From contig NZ_CP054258.1 in the NCBI RefSeq assembly GCF_024181585.1, forward strand, positions 186,001-250,000: 64,000 bases of DNA, read 5' to 3'. Of this stretch, positions 16,449 to 25,412 are shown one piece after another. The stretch comes from Treponema socranskii subsp. buccale (GTDB lineage: Bacteria > Spirochaetota > Spirochaetia > Treponematales > Treponemataceae). The notes beneath the pieces are model-generated. The model had not been told where the DNA came from. It was given only the letters and a program-made list of their open reading frames with translations, and did not search any database. Position numbers and translations under genes: made by a program. Positions within the stretch are counted from its first letter, which is position 1. The number at the start of each line of letters is the position of its first letter.

Positions 16449-17645
16449 CTAAAGCCGGTTTCGGATCGCGTCGATAAATTCCCACGAGTTGAGCACGCGC
16501 TGGGGCGCAGGGGAGGCGAGGCGCGCTATGTCGCCGGTCATCTCTCCGTCTTCGATTGTCGAAAGCGTCGCCCTTTCGAGGCGTCGTGCAAAATCGCTAA
16601 GCGCTTCGGTGCCGTCGAGTTCGCCGCGTTTTGCGAGCGCGCCCGTCCATGCGAAGATGAGCGCAACGGGATTCGTCGACGTCTTTTCGCCTTTTAAGTA
16701 GCGGTAGTAGTGTTTTTGCACCGTGCCGTGAGAGGCTTCGTATTCGAATGCGCCTGAGGGGCTGACGAGTACGCTTGTCATCATTGCGAGGCTGCCGCAC
16801 GCGGATGCGATCATATCGCTCATGACGTCTCCGTCGTAATTTTTGCACGCCCACAGCATGCCGCCTTCGCTTTTCATAATGCGAGCGACGGCGTCGTCGA
16901 TGAGCGTGTAAAAATAAGTGATGCCGGCTTTTTCGAAGCGCGCTTTGTATTCGGCGTCGAATATGCACTGAAAGATTTCTTTGAACGTGCCGTCGTAGGT
17001 TTTCGAAATCGTGTCTTTTGCGCCGAACCACACGGGTACGTTTTTGTCGAGCGCGTAGGTAAAACAGCAACGGGCGAAGTTTTCGATGGACGCGTCGAGG
17101 TTGTGGATACCTTGGATGATGCCGGCGCTTTTCATGTCCATGATCGTTTTGCGGATCTCTTTGCCGTCCGTTCCCGTAAACACGAGTTCGGCTTTTCCCG
17201 CTCCGGGCGTGCGGATTTCACAATTTTTGTATACGTCGCCGTATGCGTGCCGGCCGAGCGCAATCGGTTTTTTCCAACACGAAACGGACGGATTGATATT
17301 GTTTACGAAGATGGGTGTGCGGAACACGGTGCCGTCGAGTTCCGCGCGGATGATGCCGTTCGGACTCGGCGTGAGGTGCGAGAGTTTGTATTCTTCCATG
17401 CGTGCCGCGTTCGACGTAATCGTCGCGCATTTGACGCCGACGCCGAGCCGCTTGATCGCTTCGGCCGCTTCGTAGGTTATTTTATCGTCGGTTTCGTCGC
17501 GCTTTGTTAAACTTAAATCATAGTATTCGGTTTTGAGATCGACGTAAGGAGAAAGCAATTTGTCTTTGACGAGCTGCCATAACACGCGCGTCATTTCGTC
17601 TCCGTCGAGTTCTGCGACGGCGTTTTTCATCGGTATTTTGGTCAT
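16449..17645 (-). CDS. icd: NADP-dependent isocitrate dehydrogenase
   Basis: A 398-residue enzyme of the homodimeric, eukaryote-like (type II) class. It has AVAELDGDEMTRVLW at the N-terminus, the substrate motif SPNGIIRAELDGTVFRTPI, the metal-binding aspartates in YTLIDDAVARIMKSEGG and NYDGDVMSDM, and the NADP-binding SHGTVQKHYYRYLKGEKTSTNP. It makes 2-oxoglutarate and NADPH from isocitrate, here probably to feed glutamate and so proline synthesis. ATG 17645 starts the conserved sequence; the frame to 17972 adds non-homologous residues. A TATACT hexamer ends 7 bases ahead and there is no Shine-Dalgarno sequence. Confidence 0.95.
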   Translation of the reverse strand: MTKIPMKNAVAELDGDEMTRVLWQLVKDKLLSPYVDLKTEYYDLSLTKRDETDDKITYEAAEAIKRLGVGVKCATITSNAARMEEYKLSHLTPSPNGIIRAELDGTVFRTPIFVNNINPSVSCWKKPIALGRHAYGDVYKNCEIRTPGAGKAELVFTGTDGKEIRKTIMDMKSAGIIQGIHNLDASIENFARCCFTYALDKNVPVWFGAKDTISKTYDGTFKEIFQCIFDAEYKARFEKAGITYFYTLIDDAVARIMKSEGGMLWACKNYDGDVMSDMIASACGSLAMMTSVLVSPSGAFEYEASHGTVQKHYYRYLKGEKTSTNPVALIFAWTGALAKRGELDGTEALSDFARRLERATLSTIEDGEMTGDIARLASPAPQRVLNSWEFIDAIRNRL

Positions 17646-17652
17646 GGCAATG

Positions 17653-17681
17653 AGTATAACTTCTTTCGCGCGCATCGTCCA
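17653..17681 (-). promoter_or_regulatory. Leaderless-type promoter of icd
   Basis: On the minus strand TGGACG, 17 bases, TATACT, then 7 bases to the ATG at 17645. It faces away from the dapL promoter in a 174-bp intergenic region. Confidence 0.5.
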
Positions 17682-17784
17682 GCTTGCGGTTTGACCTGCG
17701 TTCTTTTTGCCGATGTCAGTGTCGGAACGGCGACGCTGCATTTCGGCTGTACTCCATGCGTAGCTTTTGCCGTTTTGCGTTTTG

Positions 17785-17813
17785 TTGCACTGTTTTGCGC
17801 GATTCGCTAAAAT
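17785..17813 (+). promoter_or_regulatory. Leaderless-type promoter of dapL
   Basis: TTGCAC at 17785-17790, 17 bases, TAAAAT at 17808-17813, then 6 bases to the ATG at 17820. No Shine-Dalgarno sequence is present. Confidence 0.55.
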
Positions 17814-17819
17814 GCGGTT

Positions 17820-19043
17820 ATGATAGAAAGAAACCGATGCTTTGCCAATCTCACTGCGGGCTATCTCTTTCCCGAAGTTGCGCGCCGGAGTAAAACTTAC
17901 GCGGCTTCTCACCCCGATGCGAAGCTCATCAGTTTGAGCATCGGCAATACGACGGAGCCGCTCGAGCCGCATATTTCGAACGCGATGTCGGACTATGCGC
18001 GCGCCCTTGCGACTCCCGAAGGTTATTCGGGTTACGGTGACGAACAGGGGCTTTTCGAACTCCGCAAAAAAATCGCCGAAACCTTTTATGAAGGCATTGC
18101 GGAAGCCGATGAAGTGTTCATATCCGACGGTGCAAAATGCGATATTGCGCGCATACAGCTTTTGTTCGGACGCGGAGTGCGCGTCGCCGTGCAGGATCCC
18201 GCATACCCCGTGTATGTCGACGGATCGGTACTCATCGGTGCGGCGGGCGCACCGCGTAACGGCGCATACGAAGGTATAAGCTATCTTCCATGTACGCCTA
18301 AAAATAATTTTTTTCCCGATTTAACAAAAGTGCGCGACAACAGCATCATCTATTTTTGTTCGCCGAACAATCCGACGGGCTACGCGTCCACGAGAGAAGA
18401 GCTCGGCCGCCTCGTCGATTTTGCAAATGCTCACGGCTGTATCATCGTATTCGATGCGGCGTACGCGGAGTTTATCCGTACGCCCGGGCTTCCGAAATCG
18501 ATTTTCGAAATAAGCGGCGCGCGTACCTGTGCGATCGAAATCAATTCGTATTCGAAGCCTGCGGGATTTACCGGCGTCCGGCTCGGCTGGTCGGTCGTGC
18601 CGAAAACGCTTTTATATGCCGACGGTACTCCCGTCATCAAAGATTGGTCGCGTGTTATGACCACGCTTTTCAACGGCGCGTCGAATATCGCGCAGAGAGG
18701 CGGACTCGCAGCCCTCGATCCCGAAGGCCTTGCCGAAATGAAAAAGACGATCGATTATTATCTTGAAAACGTCCGTGCAATCGGGGAAGCGCTTTCCGGC
18801 GATAATTTTGCAAAAGCGGGAGTGCGCGTTTACAGCACCGGAAACTCGCCCTATCTTTGGGTACATTTTCCGAAATACACGAGCTGGGAAATCTTCGATA
18901 AAATTCTTGACGAATGCCGCGTCGTAACGACACCCGGTTCGGGGTTCGGAGAAGCGGGTGAAGGATTTTTGCGCTTCAGCTCTTTCGGTCATCACGAAGC
19001 CGTAAACGAAGCGTGTGCACGGCTTTCGGGATTGAAGTTGTAA
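17820..19043 (+). CDS. dapL: LL-diaminopimelate aminotransferase
   Basis: A 407-residue fold-type I PLP enzyme of the usual DapL length. It has LISLSIGNTTEPL, GYSGYGDEQGLFELRKKIA, FCSPNNPTGYAS and the PLP-lysine motif NSYSKPAGFTGVRLGW. The last is a variant of the common FSKTAGFTG. It converts tetrahydrodipicolinate directly to LL-diaminopimelate, a short route to lysine. Treponemal peptidoglycan is reported to use ornithine, so lysine supply is the more likely purpose here. It is transcribed alone and divergently from icd. Confidence 0.95.
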   Translation: MIERNRCFANLTAGYLFPEVARRSKTYAASHPDAKLISLSIGNTTEPLEPHISNAMSDYARALATPEGYSGYGDEQGLFELRKKIAETFYEGIAEADEVFISDGAKCDIARIQLLFGRGVRVAVQDPAYPVYVDGSVLIGAAGAPRNGAYEGISYLPCTPKNNFFPDLTKVRDNSIIYFCSPNNPTGYASTREELGRLVDFANAHGCIIVFDAAYAEFIRTPGLPKSIFEISGARTCAIEINSYSKPAGFTGVRLGWSVVPKTLLYADGTPVIKDWSRVMTTLFNGASNIAQRGGLAALDPEGLAEMKKTIDYYLENVRAIGEALSGDNFAKAGVRVYSTGNSPYLWVHFPKYTSWEIFDKILDECRVVTTPGSGFGEAGEGFLRFSSFGHHEAVNEACARLSGLKL

Positions 19044-19174
19044 AATTAATAATTCAATAAGTCGAATGTCGATTTTCGAACGCATTTTAAAATAAGAGTA
19101 CGCTTTCGGTAAAATTTTCGTTCGCCGGCTCGGGCCGTTTGCCGCACGGTAAAGCGAGCGGCGGTGTTTCGCGC

Positions 19175-20401
19175 TTACAGCTGCATTTTGTAGCCGAAGC
19201 TGCACTCGAATGCGGCGGCGGGAGAATTTTTTATTAAGTCGGAAATGCGGATTTGTATCATGGAACGGTATTCTCCGCTTCCGATTTTTGCCGAGGCATA
19301 CGGAGTGACGGCGATCGTCGGCAGAGCGGAAAAAAGTCCGGCAAAATTCGACATATCGATATAGGTTTTATCCTTAAATGAAAGCGTATTGTGGATGCCG
19401 AACTCGAACCTTTGTGCGCCGAGATATACCGAAGCGTTGCAAAGCGTAACATTAAAACCGAGCGTATCGCGGATAAAAAGCAGTTCGCTTACGGTGTCGG
19501 AAGGAAGGCTGAACGCGGCGAACATCGCCTGATACGGCGACAAGCGCATACGGAATTCCGCGAGCAGGTAGATGCTTGAGATATCGAACGAAAAAGTGTC
19601 CGAACCTCGTCTGAGCGGCAAGTCGTATACGCCCGCCTGCATAAAAAGTCCGAGCGGCGTATAATTGTTTCCGACAAGCATGGTAATGCCTGCGTGCGCG
19701 TACAGAGAGTCGATGAGGAGAAGCACGTCTTCTCCCGCGCCGTTTTTGTTTTTCATCGGCGAATTGACGCCCGCGGCCGCATCGAGGATAAAATACTGAT
19801 AGGCACACGCGAAACGCACATCGGCGTTCAATACGAAATTATTGTCGGGATTTTCACGGTTGACGTAGAGGTAACCGCCCGCCGCTACGGGCGCATCCGA
19901 AAAGCGTACGATATCGGAAACGCCGATGCCGAACAGCGGGCACACGATCGAGCCGGACAGCCCGAGCCAGCTTTCGGTGATTTTCGAAGAGATCGCTTCT
20001 ATGCCGAACTGCCGCCGCAAAAACAAATCCGATCCGATCGGTTCGTAAGTACCGGCGAAAGCGCTGAAAAAATTCGTACCGCCGTAAAACTGTCTGCGGT
20101 AAATGAGGGACAGTTCGTCGATTTTGAAATAGGCGGGCGTTTTATTAAAAATCGTATTGTCGATGATATCGTCGGTGCGGAGCGAAAATTCCGCGCGCGC
20201 GATGAGGTTGTTCGCCAAATTGAATTGGCCTGCAAAAAACGACTGCAGTTTGAGCTGCATGTCGAAAGAACCGCTTGCATCCGCAAATCCGAGGTCGGCT
20301 TTGATTCCCGTATAACCTGAAAAAAATCCCGCAGCGAATCCGCGATGAGCGAGTACGGCGGATAATGCGTATATGATAAAAAGCGTTTTCCTTCGGTTCA
20401 C
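19175..20401 (-). CDS. Predicted outer-membrane beta-barrel protein
   Basis: A 408-residue protein with a signal peptide (KTLFIIYALSAVLAHRGFAA, cut near residue 24). The mature part is rich in alternating hydrophobic and aromatic strands with glycine turns, as in treponemal barrel proteins; the C-terminus is SFGYKMQL. The GTG start at 20401 is supported by CAGGAG 8 bases upstream. I do not recognise a named family. The barrel call comes from composition and strand pattern only. Confidence 0.65.
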   Translation of the reverse strand: MNRRKTLFIIYALSAVLAHRGFAAGFFSGYTGIKADLGFADASGSFDMQLKLQSFFAGQFNLANNLIARAEFSLRTDDIIDNTIFNKTPAYFKIDELSLIYRRQFYGGTNFFSAFAGTYEPIGSDLFLRRQFGIEAISSKITESWLGLSGSIVCPLFGIGVSDIVRFSDAPVAAGGYLYVNRENPDNNFVLNADVRFACAYQYFILDAAAGVNSPMKNKNGAGEDVLLLIDSLYAHAGITMLVGNNYTPLGLFMQAGVYDLPLRRGSDTFSFDISSIYLLAEFRMRLSPYQAMFAAFSLPSDTVSELLFIRDTLGFNVTLCNASVYLGAQRFEFGIHNTLSFKDKTYIDMSNFAGLFSALPTIAVTPYASAKIGSGEYRSMIQIRISDLIKNSPAAAFECSFGYKMQL

Positions 20402-20436
20402 GACGGTACTCCTGAAAAAAACCGTATAGGGAACTT

Positions 20437-20456
20437 CTAAAAACTGCAGTTTTTAG
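20437..20456. repeat. Perfect 20-bp palindrome upstream of the barrel gene
   Basis: CTAAAAACTGCAGTTTTTAG resembles the last stem of the hairpin elements at 6246 and 15393 (CCAAAAACT/AGTTTTTGG). A second palindrome, ATACTATCGTTATAGTAT, follows at about 20470-20488. Both lie in the 189-bp gap between the divergent barrel gene and cheA. Confidence 0.5.
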
Positions 20457-20556
20457 AGGTAACTTTGAAAATACTATCGTTATAGTATCGGCAAAAAGAA
20501 CGAATAACTGTATCGGACAAAGGGCGTAAAAATGAATGAAATTTTCCGTTTAGCGC

Positions 20557-20584
20557 TTGAATTATCTTGGTTTCCGTATATAAT
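20557..20584 (+). promoter_or_regulatory. Leaderless-type promoter of the chemotaxis operon
   Basis: TTGAAT at 20557-20562, 16 bases, consensus TATAAT at 20579-20584, then 6 bases to the cheA ATG at 20591. No Shine-Dalgarno sequence. Confidence 0.65.
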
Positions 20585-20590
20585 AACGGT

Positions 20591-22951
20591 ATGAGCGATT
20601 ATCTTGATCCCAACAATGAAGAGCTGTTGAAAGATTTTTTTGCCGAAGCCGAGCAGCAGGTGGATAATCTCGAAAGCAATGTGTTGGTCATAGAAAACGA
20701 TCCGACGAATCACGAAGCGATCGACGAAATCTTCCGCGCGGCACACACGCTGAAAGGCGGATCGGCAACGGTCGAAATGAACGAAATTGCGTCGTTTACG
20801 CATTCGATCGAAGACATGCTCGACGAAATCCGCTCCGACAAATTAAAAGTTACCGAACCCGTCATCGATGTGCTTCTCAATTCCATCGACGTTATCAAAG
20901 CGATGCTCGAAGCGCGCACAAACGGTTCCGTGTACTCGAAAAATATCGACGATCTTATCAATACGATCCATTCATATAGTTCAGGAAAAGGCGGAAAAGC
21001 TTCTGCCGTAAAATCCGCTTCGAAAACCGCCGCCTCGAAAAAGGCGCCGCCGAAAGCGGAATCTCCGACGCCCGCCGTATCCGCGGATGCGGGTTTTGTG
21101 CGTCCCGAACTTTCGGAAGGCGAATTCCTCGAACTCAAAGAAGCGTGTCAGGGCAATCAGTCACTGTGGTGTGTCGCCGTAAAATTCGACGAAAGCAATC
21201 CGATGAACAGCGTCGGCGGTATTCAAGTGTTCGCCGTGCTCAAATCGCTCGGCAGCGTTTTGAAAACGGTGCCCGATTTCGATGCGCTTTACGAAGACAC
21301 GTTTTATGAAAACGTTTATTATTATATCGCGACGGCGGAAACGCAGGAAAAGATCGAAGATACTGCATTTCTTAATGACGTGACGCTTGCTACCGATGCG
21401 CAGCGCATCGACTCGTTTGACGGTGCGGACGATGAAGCGAAAATCGCCGAAGATGCCGCGTCCGTTTCCGGCGAAAATGGCGCGGACGAAGAGACGGTTC
21501 CTTCCTCGCAGTCCGCCGCCTCACAGACGGCTGCTTCGGCTCCGGCACATACGGCGCCGACGGGTTCCATACTGCGCGTGGATTCCCGCCGTATCGATTA
21601 TTTATTAAATCTCGTCAGCGAAACCGTTATCACAAAGGCGGCGTTCAATCAACTTTCCATGCAGCTTGTCAATTCGTTTCTCATGTTTCAAGGCATGGAA
21701 GCGAATTACAAAGAAAAAATGCGGCAGCTTTTTGAAATGCTTCCGCAGTATCTCGAGAGAATCGAAAGCGGCACTCCGGTCAATGACGTAAAAGCTGAAA
21801 TCATGAGCGACTACGGAGACCTGTCGAATCTCTTCGACGCGTACGTTTCCGAAGTCAAAAGTGCGACCGATAAATTCCGTTCGTCGACCCAGAACCTCGG
21901 ACGTATTTCGAGCGAACTGCAGGAAGGCGTCATGAAAATCCGCATGGTTCCGATCAGCCAGATTTTCAGCCGCTTTCCCCGCGTCGTGCGCGACTTGCAG
22001 CGTGATCTTAACAAAAAAATCGATCTCAAAATCGAAGGCGAAGATACCGAACTCGATAAATCCGTCGTCGAAGATCTGCTCGATCCGATCATGCACTGTG
22101 TGCGCAATTCCGTCGATCACGGCATCGAATCCCCCGGTGATCGCAAAAAGGCGGGCAAACGCGAAACGGGTACGGTGCTTTTGAAAGCGTCGAACGAAGG
22201 CAATATGATCATCATCGAAATATCGGACGACGGCGGCGGTATCGATGTGCAGCGCGTCCGCCAAAAAGCGGTTCAAAAAGGTCTCATCCATCCCGATAAA
22301 ATTTTGACGGATCAGGAAGCGTTCAATCTCATCTTCGAACCGGGATTTTCGACGTCGGATAAAATCACGAATATTTCCGGACGCGGCGTCGGACTTGACG
22401 TCGTCAAAACGATGATCGAAAAATTGAACGGCACGGTATTCGTTTCTTCGGTAAAAGGACGCGGTACAACCTTTACGATCAAACTGCCGCTGACGCTTGC
22501 GATTATACAGGGTCTGCTCGTCAGAGTCGGAAGCGAAGTGTATTCCATTCCGATTGCGAGCGTCATTGAAAGCCAGCGCATCAAGCTGAGCGAAATAAAT
22601 ACGATCGACAACTACGAAGTGCTCAACGTGCGCAACGAAGTTATCAGCATTTTGCGCTTTTCACGCCTGTTCAATATCCGCGAAACCGACGAGGATAACG
22701 ACGGTTATTGTTTTATCGTCATCGTCGGTTCTCAGGAAAAGAAAATCGGTATTATGGTTGACGGACTTATCGGCGAAGAAGACGTCGTTATCAAACCGCT
22801 TCGCGACCGGTTTACGAATTCGCCCGGCATTGCCGGTGCGTCCATTCTCGGTGACGGTTCGGTATCGCTGATTATCGACGTAAGCCAGCTGCTTGAACTC
22901 GGCGTGCGTAAAGAGATAAACGCTCAGCAGGCGATCGGTGCGAATAGGTGA
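20591..22951 (+). CDS. cheA: Chemotaxis histidine kinase CheA
   Basis: A 786-residue kinase with the full CheA order. P1 has the phosphorylated His52 in FRAAHTLKGGSATV. A P2-like region and a long Ala/Ser-rich linker (about 125-320) precede the P3 dimerisation helices. P4 has N-box HCVRNSVDHGIE, DDGGGID, and GRGVGLDVVKTMI. P5 is a CheW-like domain at the end. It phosphorylates CheY and sits in receptor arrays under the inner membrane. ATG 20591 is preferred over 20567 because the conserved sequence starts there and the promoter places the RNA start beside it. Its stop overlaps a GTGA at 22948. Confidence 0.95.
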   Translation: MSDYLDPNNEELLKDFFAEAEQQVDNLESNVLVIENDPTNHEAIDEIFRAAHTLKGGSATVEMNEIASFTHSIEDMLDEIRSDKLKVTEPVIDVLLNSIDVIKAMLEARTNGSVYSKNIDDLINTIHSYSSGKGGKASAVKSASKTAASKKAPPKAESPTPAVSADAGFVRPELSEGEFLELKEACQGNQSLWCVAVKFDESNPMNSVGGIQVFAVLKSLGSVLKTVPDFDALYEDTFYENVYYYIATAETQEKIEDTAFLNDVTLATDAQRIDSFDGADDEAKIAEDAASVSGENGADEETVPSSQSAASQTAASAPAHTAPTGSILRVDSRRIDYLLNLVSETVITKAAFNQLSMQLVNSFLMFQGMEANYKEKMRQLFEMLPQYLERIESGTPVNDVKAEIMSDYGDLSNLFDAYVSEVKSATDKFRSSTQNLGRISSELQEGVMKIRMVPISQIFSRFPRVVRDLQRDLNKKIDLKIEGEDTELDKSVVEDLLDPIMHCVRNSVDHGIESPGDRKKAGKRETGTVLLKASNEGNMIIIEISDDGGGIDVQRVRQKAVQKGLIHPDKILTDQEAFNLIFEPGFSTSDKITNISGRGVGLDVVKTMIEKLNGTVFVSSVKGRGTTFTIKLPLTLAIIQGLLVRVGSEVYSIPIASVIESQRIKLSEINTIDNYEVLNVRNEVISILRFSRLFNIRETDEDNDGYCFIVIVGSQEKKIGIMVDGLIGEEDVVIKPLRDRFTNSPGIAGASILGDGSVSLIIDVSQLLELGVRKEINAQQAIGANR

Positions 22952-22962
22952 GTGAGGTTCCG

Positions 22963-24408
22963 ATGGAAGAAAAGACAATACAGGATCGGTTGAAAAACGC
23001 TTTTGCCGTGGCGGAAGCTGCGGTCGTCAACACGCGCGGCAATCTGTCCGTCGTCGATTTCAGAATGGTATCGTTTTCGCTTTCCGGAAAAGATTACGGC
23101 GTAGATATCATGCATGTCAAAGAGATCGCGAAGGCGGGGCAGTTTACGTATGTTCCGAATACGCTTCCGTTCGTGCTCGGTGTGTACAATCTCCGCGGCG
23201 ATATCATTCCGATTATCGACTTACGCCTCTTTTTCAATATCCCCATACCGGAGCGCACCGACAAAAAAAACAAGCTTGAAAGCTTGCTCATCCTTTCCGT
23301 CGGCGAGCAGACTTTCGGTGTCGTCGTCGATAAAATCGATAAAGTTCTCGGCGTGCAAAAAAGCAAAATTCAGCCGCCGCATCCTCTGTTCGGCGATATC
23401 AATATCAAATATATTGCAGGTATCGTCGAAGCGGATAAGCGCCTCTACATTTTGCTCGACGTCGCGCGTATTTTCAATACACGTGTCGGCGAAGAAGAAA
23501 AAGGCCGTGCCTATACCAAACAGGTTTTCCATACTTCCGCATCCGATGCTGCGCCGCAGGTGCCGGTTTCAGCCCGTAAAAATGCCGCAGACGCGATGGA
23601 TGAACGAGCCGCCGCCGCTGCGAAACCGTCCGCTTCGCAAACGCAGAGCAGCACGCCCGATACGTCGGCTCAGGATTTGAAATTCATTATCGAAAGCTTA
23701 AAGACGTATCGAAAATTTACGGTGACGCCGCTCAACGAACAGTGGGTGAACGCGCGTTTCGACTCATGGAAAGAAGAGCGCGGCAAGGGCAAATCACAGC
23801 TGCAAAACGAAAACGACGCCGACCTTTTTTTGTCGCTGTTTTGGTCGCCGTGTACGGGCACGTGGTGGACGAAAGCTTATGCCGACTCCGTATACAAAGT
23901 CCTGCCCGACAACACTGCAAAGCAGATCTGCGTGTGGAATCCCGGCTGCGGTAAGGGGATGGAAACTTATTCCCTTGCGTGCATACTGCGGAAAAAATAT
24001 CCCGGAGCGCGGCTTCGAATTTATGCGCAGGATATCGATTTGCTCAGCGTTTCGAATGCACCGCTTATGTCCGTGCCGGATGCCGCCGCGTCCGATTGGT
24101 ACGCGCCCTTTTTGACCAAAAAAGTAAACGGTGAATACACATTTACACAAGACGTAAAAGATAGTATTATGTTCGAGTACCACGATTGTCAGCATACGAA
24201 TCAGCTTCCCGCAATCGATATTATCTTTGCGCGTGACGTTTTGTCGCTTTTGCCGCAGAGCGGACAGGAAGCGGTTATTACCGACTTCGACGAAAAGCTC
24301 AAAGCAAACGGTATCATCGTTGTGGGCGAAAACGAAACGCTTCCGGCCGGAGCCGGTTTTATTGAAAAGACAATAGGTGCACTGAAAGTGTACACAAAAA
24401 ATAAATAA
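22963..24408 (+). CDS. CheW fused to a CheR-like methyltransferase domain
   Basis: A 481-residue two-domain protein. Residues about 25-170 are a CheW coupling domain (VSFSLSGKDYGVDIMHVKEI, FVLGVYNLRGDIIPIIDLRLFF). An Ala/Ser/Gln-rich linker follows. The second half resembles the SAM-dependent CheR fold: the VWNPGCGKGMETYSLACIL loop stands where CheR has GCSTGEEPYS, and IDIIFARDVLSLL follows. The altered loop and missing CheR N-terminal helices suggest a structural rather than catalytic role. Spirochaetes are known to carry such a CheW-CheR-like protein in their arrays. ATG 22963 has GAGG 5 bases ahead; a GTG at 22948 overlapping the cheA stop is the alternative. Confidence 0.9.
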   Translation: MEEKTIQDRLKNAFAVAEAAVVNTRGNLSVVDFRMVSFSLSGKDYGVDIMHVKEIAKAGQFTYVPNTLPFVLGVYNLRGDIIPIIDLRLFFNIPIPERTDKKNKLESLLILSVGEQTFGVVVDKIDKVLGVQKSKIQPPHPLFGDINIKYIAGIVEADKRLYILLDVARIFNTRVGEEEKGRAYTKQVFHTSASDAAPQVPVSARKNAADAMDERAAAAAKPSASQTQSSTPDTSAQDLKFIIESLKTYRKFTVTPLNEQWVNARFDSWKEERGKGKSQLQNENDADLFLSLFWSPCTGTWWTKAYADSVYKVLPDNTAKQICVWNPGCGKGMETYSLACILRKKYPGARLRIYAQDIDLLSVSNAPLMSVPDAAASDWYAPFLTKKVNGEYTFTQDVKDSIMFEYHDCQHTNQLPAIDIIFARDVLSLLPQSGQEAVITDFDEKLKANGIIVVGENETLPAGAGFIEKTIGALKVYTKNK

Positions 24409-24419
24409 AGGGGATTTGA

Positions 24420-24905
24420 ATGAGAGTAGAGTATATTAACCCGTTCGTTGAAACTTCTTACAGCGTTTTGAAAGAAGTGCTCGGGGGAGCCGATGTAAAG
24501 CGCGGCGATCTGTATCTCAAATCGACGGCCATGCCGATGATGGGGGTTGCCGCACTGGTAGGTCTCGCCGGCGATGTTGAAGGACGCGTCCTGTACGATA
24601 TGACGATCGAAACGGCGCTGAGTATCGCTTCGAAAATGAACGGCGAAACGCTTCCCGAATTCGATGATTTGGCAAAAGCGACGATCAGCGAACTTGCGAA
24701 TTTGATTACGGCACAGGCGGTTACCAAATTGCAGGAACTCGGATTTAAATTCGATTTGACGCCTCCGGCGCTTTTTGTCGGTCAGAAGATGGAAATCGCG
24801 GCTCTCAGCAGCGCTCACACGGAAAACGTCGAAGCGCTTATCGTCCCGCTTATTTCCGAATGCGGTAAAATCGAAGTCAATGTGGCAATACGTGAACGTA
24901 CATAA
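24420..24905 (+). CDS. cheX: CheY-P phosphatase CheX
   Basis: A 161-residue protein of the CheX family, a CheC relative. It starts VEYINPFVETSYSVLKEV, continues with MPMMGVAALVGLAGDVEGRVLYDM, and has the catalytic E-x2-N in ISELANLITAQA. It dephosphorylates CheY-P and replaces CheZ in spirochaetes. It lies 11 bases after the CheW-CheR-like gene, with AAGGGG ahead of the ATG, inside the chemotaxis operon. Confidence 0.93.
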   Translation: MRVEYINPFVETSYSVLKEVLGGADVKRGDLYLKSTAMPMMGVAALVGLAGDVEGRVLYDMTIETALSIASKMNGETLPEFDDLAKATISELANLITAQAVTKLQELGFKFDLTPPALFVGQKMEIAALSSAHTENVEALIVPLISECGKIEVNVAIRERT

Positions 24906-24923
24906 ACGGCAGGAGTGTAGAAT

Positions 24924-25358
24924 ATGAAGACAAAACAGGATTTCCCGACAATTAACGATCGGCCGCAGGAAGGGCTGAAAGCCGACGGATCGAAGATCCG
25001 CGTATTGGTTGTGGACGATTCAATGTTCGTTGCAAAGCAGCTCGGTCAGATTCTCTCAAGCGAAGGTTACGAGATTATCGCGACGGCTGCCGACGGTAAA
25101 GAAGGTGTGGACAAATACAAAGAACTTTGCCCGAATGTCGATCTCGTAACGATGGATATCACTATGCCGCGCATGGACGGTATCACCGCGCTCGAACAGA
25201 TTATGACGTTCGACAAAAACGCGCGCGTCGTTATGGTCAGTGCGCTCGGCAAAGAAGAATTGGTAAAAAAATCTTTGCTGCTCGGTGCAAAAAACTACAT
25301 CATCAAACCGCTTGACCGCAAAAAGGTTTTGGAGCGCATTTCTTCAAGCATGAAATAA
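24924..25358 (+). CDS. cheY: Chemotaxis response regulator CheY
   Basis: A 144-residue single receiver domain. Asp31-Asp32 form the acidic pocket (VLVVDDSMF), Asp78 is the phosphate acceptor (LVTMDITMPRMDG), Ser comes from MVSALG, and Lys from NYIIKPLD. A tail of about 24 residues before the receiver is unusual for CheY. It is last in the cheA operon and carries the signal to the flagellar switch. GCAGGAG upstream is a good ribosome-binding site. Confidence 0.95.
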   Translation: MKTKQDFPTINDRPQEGLKADGSKIRVLVVDDSMFVAKQLGQILSSEGYEIIATAADGKEGVDKYKELCPNVDLVTMDITMPRMDGITALEQIMTFDKNARVVMVSALGKEELVKKSLLLGAKNYIIKPLDRKKVLERISSSMK

Positions 25359-25371
25359 AGTGCCGCGATGC

Positions 25372-25408
25372 GGGCTGTCGAAAAAGAAAACGACTTTTGA
25401 GACAGCCC
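25372..25408. terminator. Hairpin between convergent cheY and 25413, same family as copy 1
   Basis: GGGCTGTC and GACAGCCC enclose AAAAAG...CTTTT. The sequence is the first stem of the repeat element at 6246-6397, inverted and alone. It lies 13 bases after the cheY stop and 5 bases before the end of the convergent gene, so it probably terminates both. Confidence 0.6.
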
Positions 25409-25412
25409 CGTT

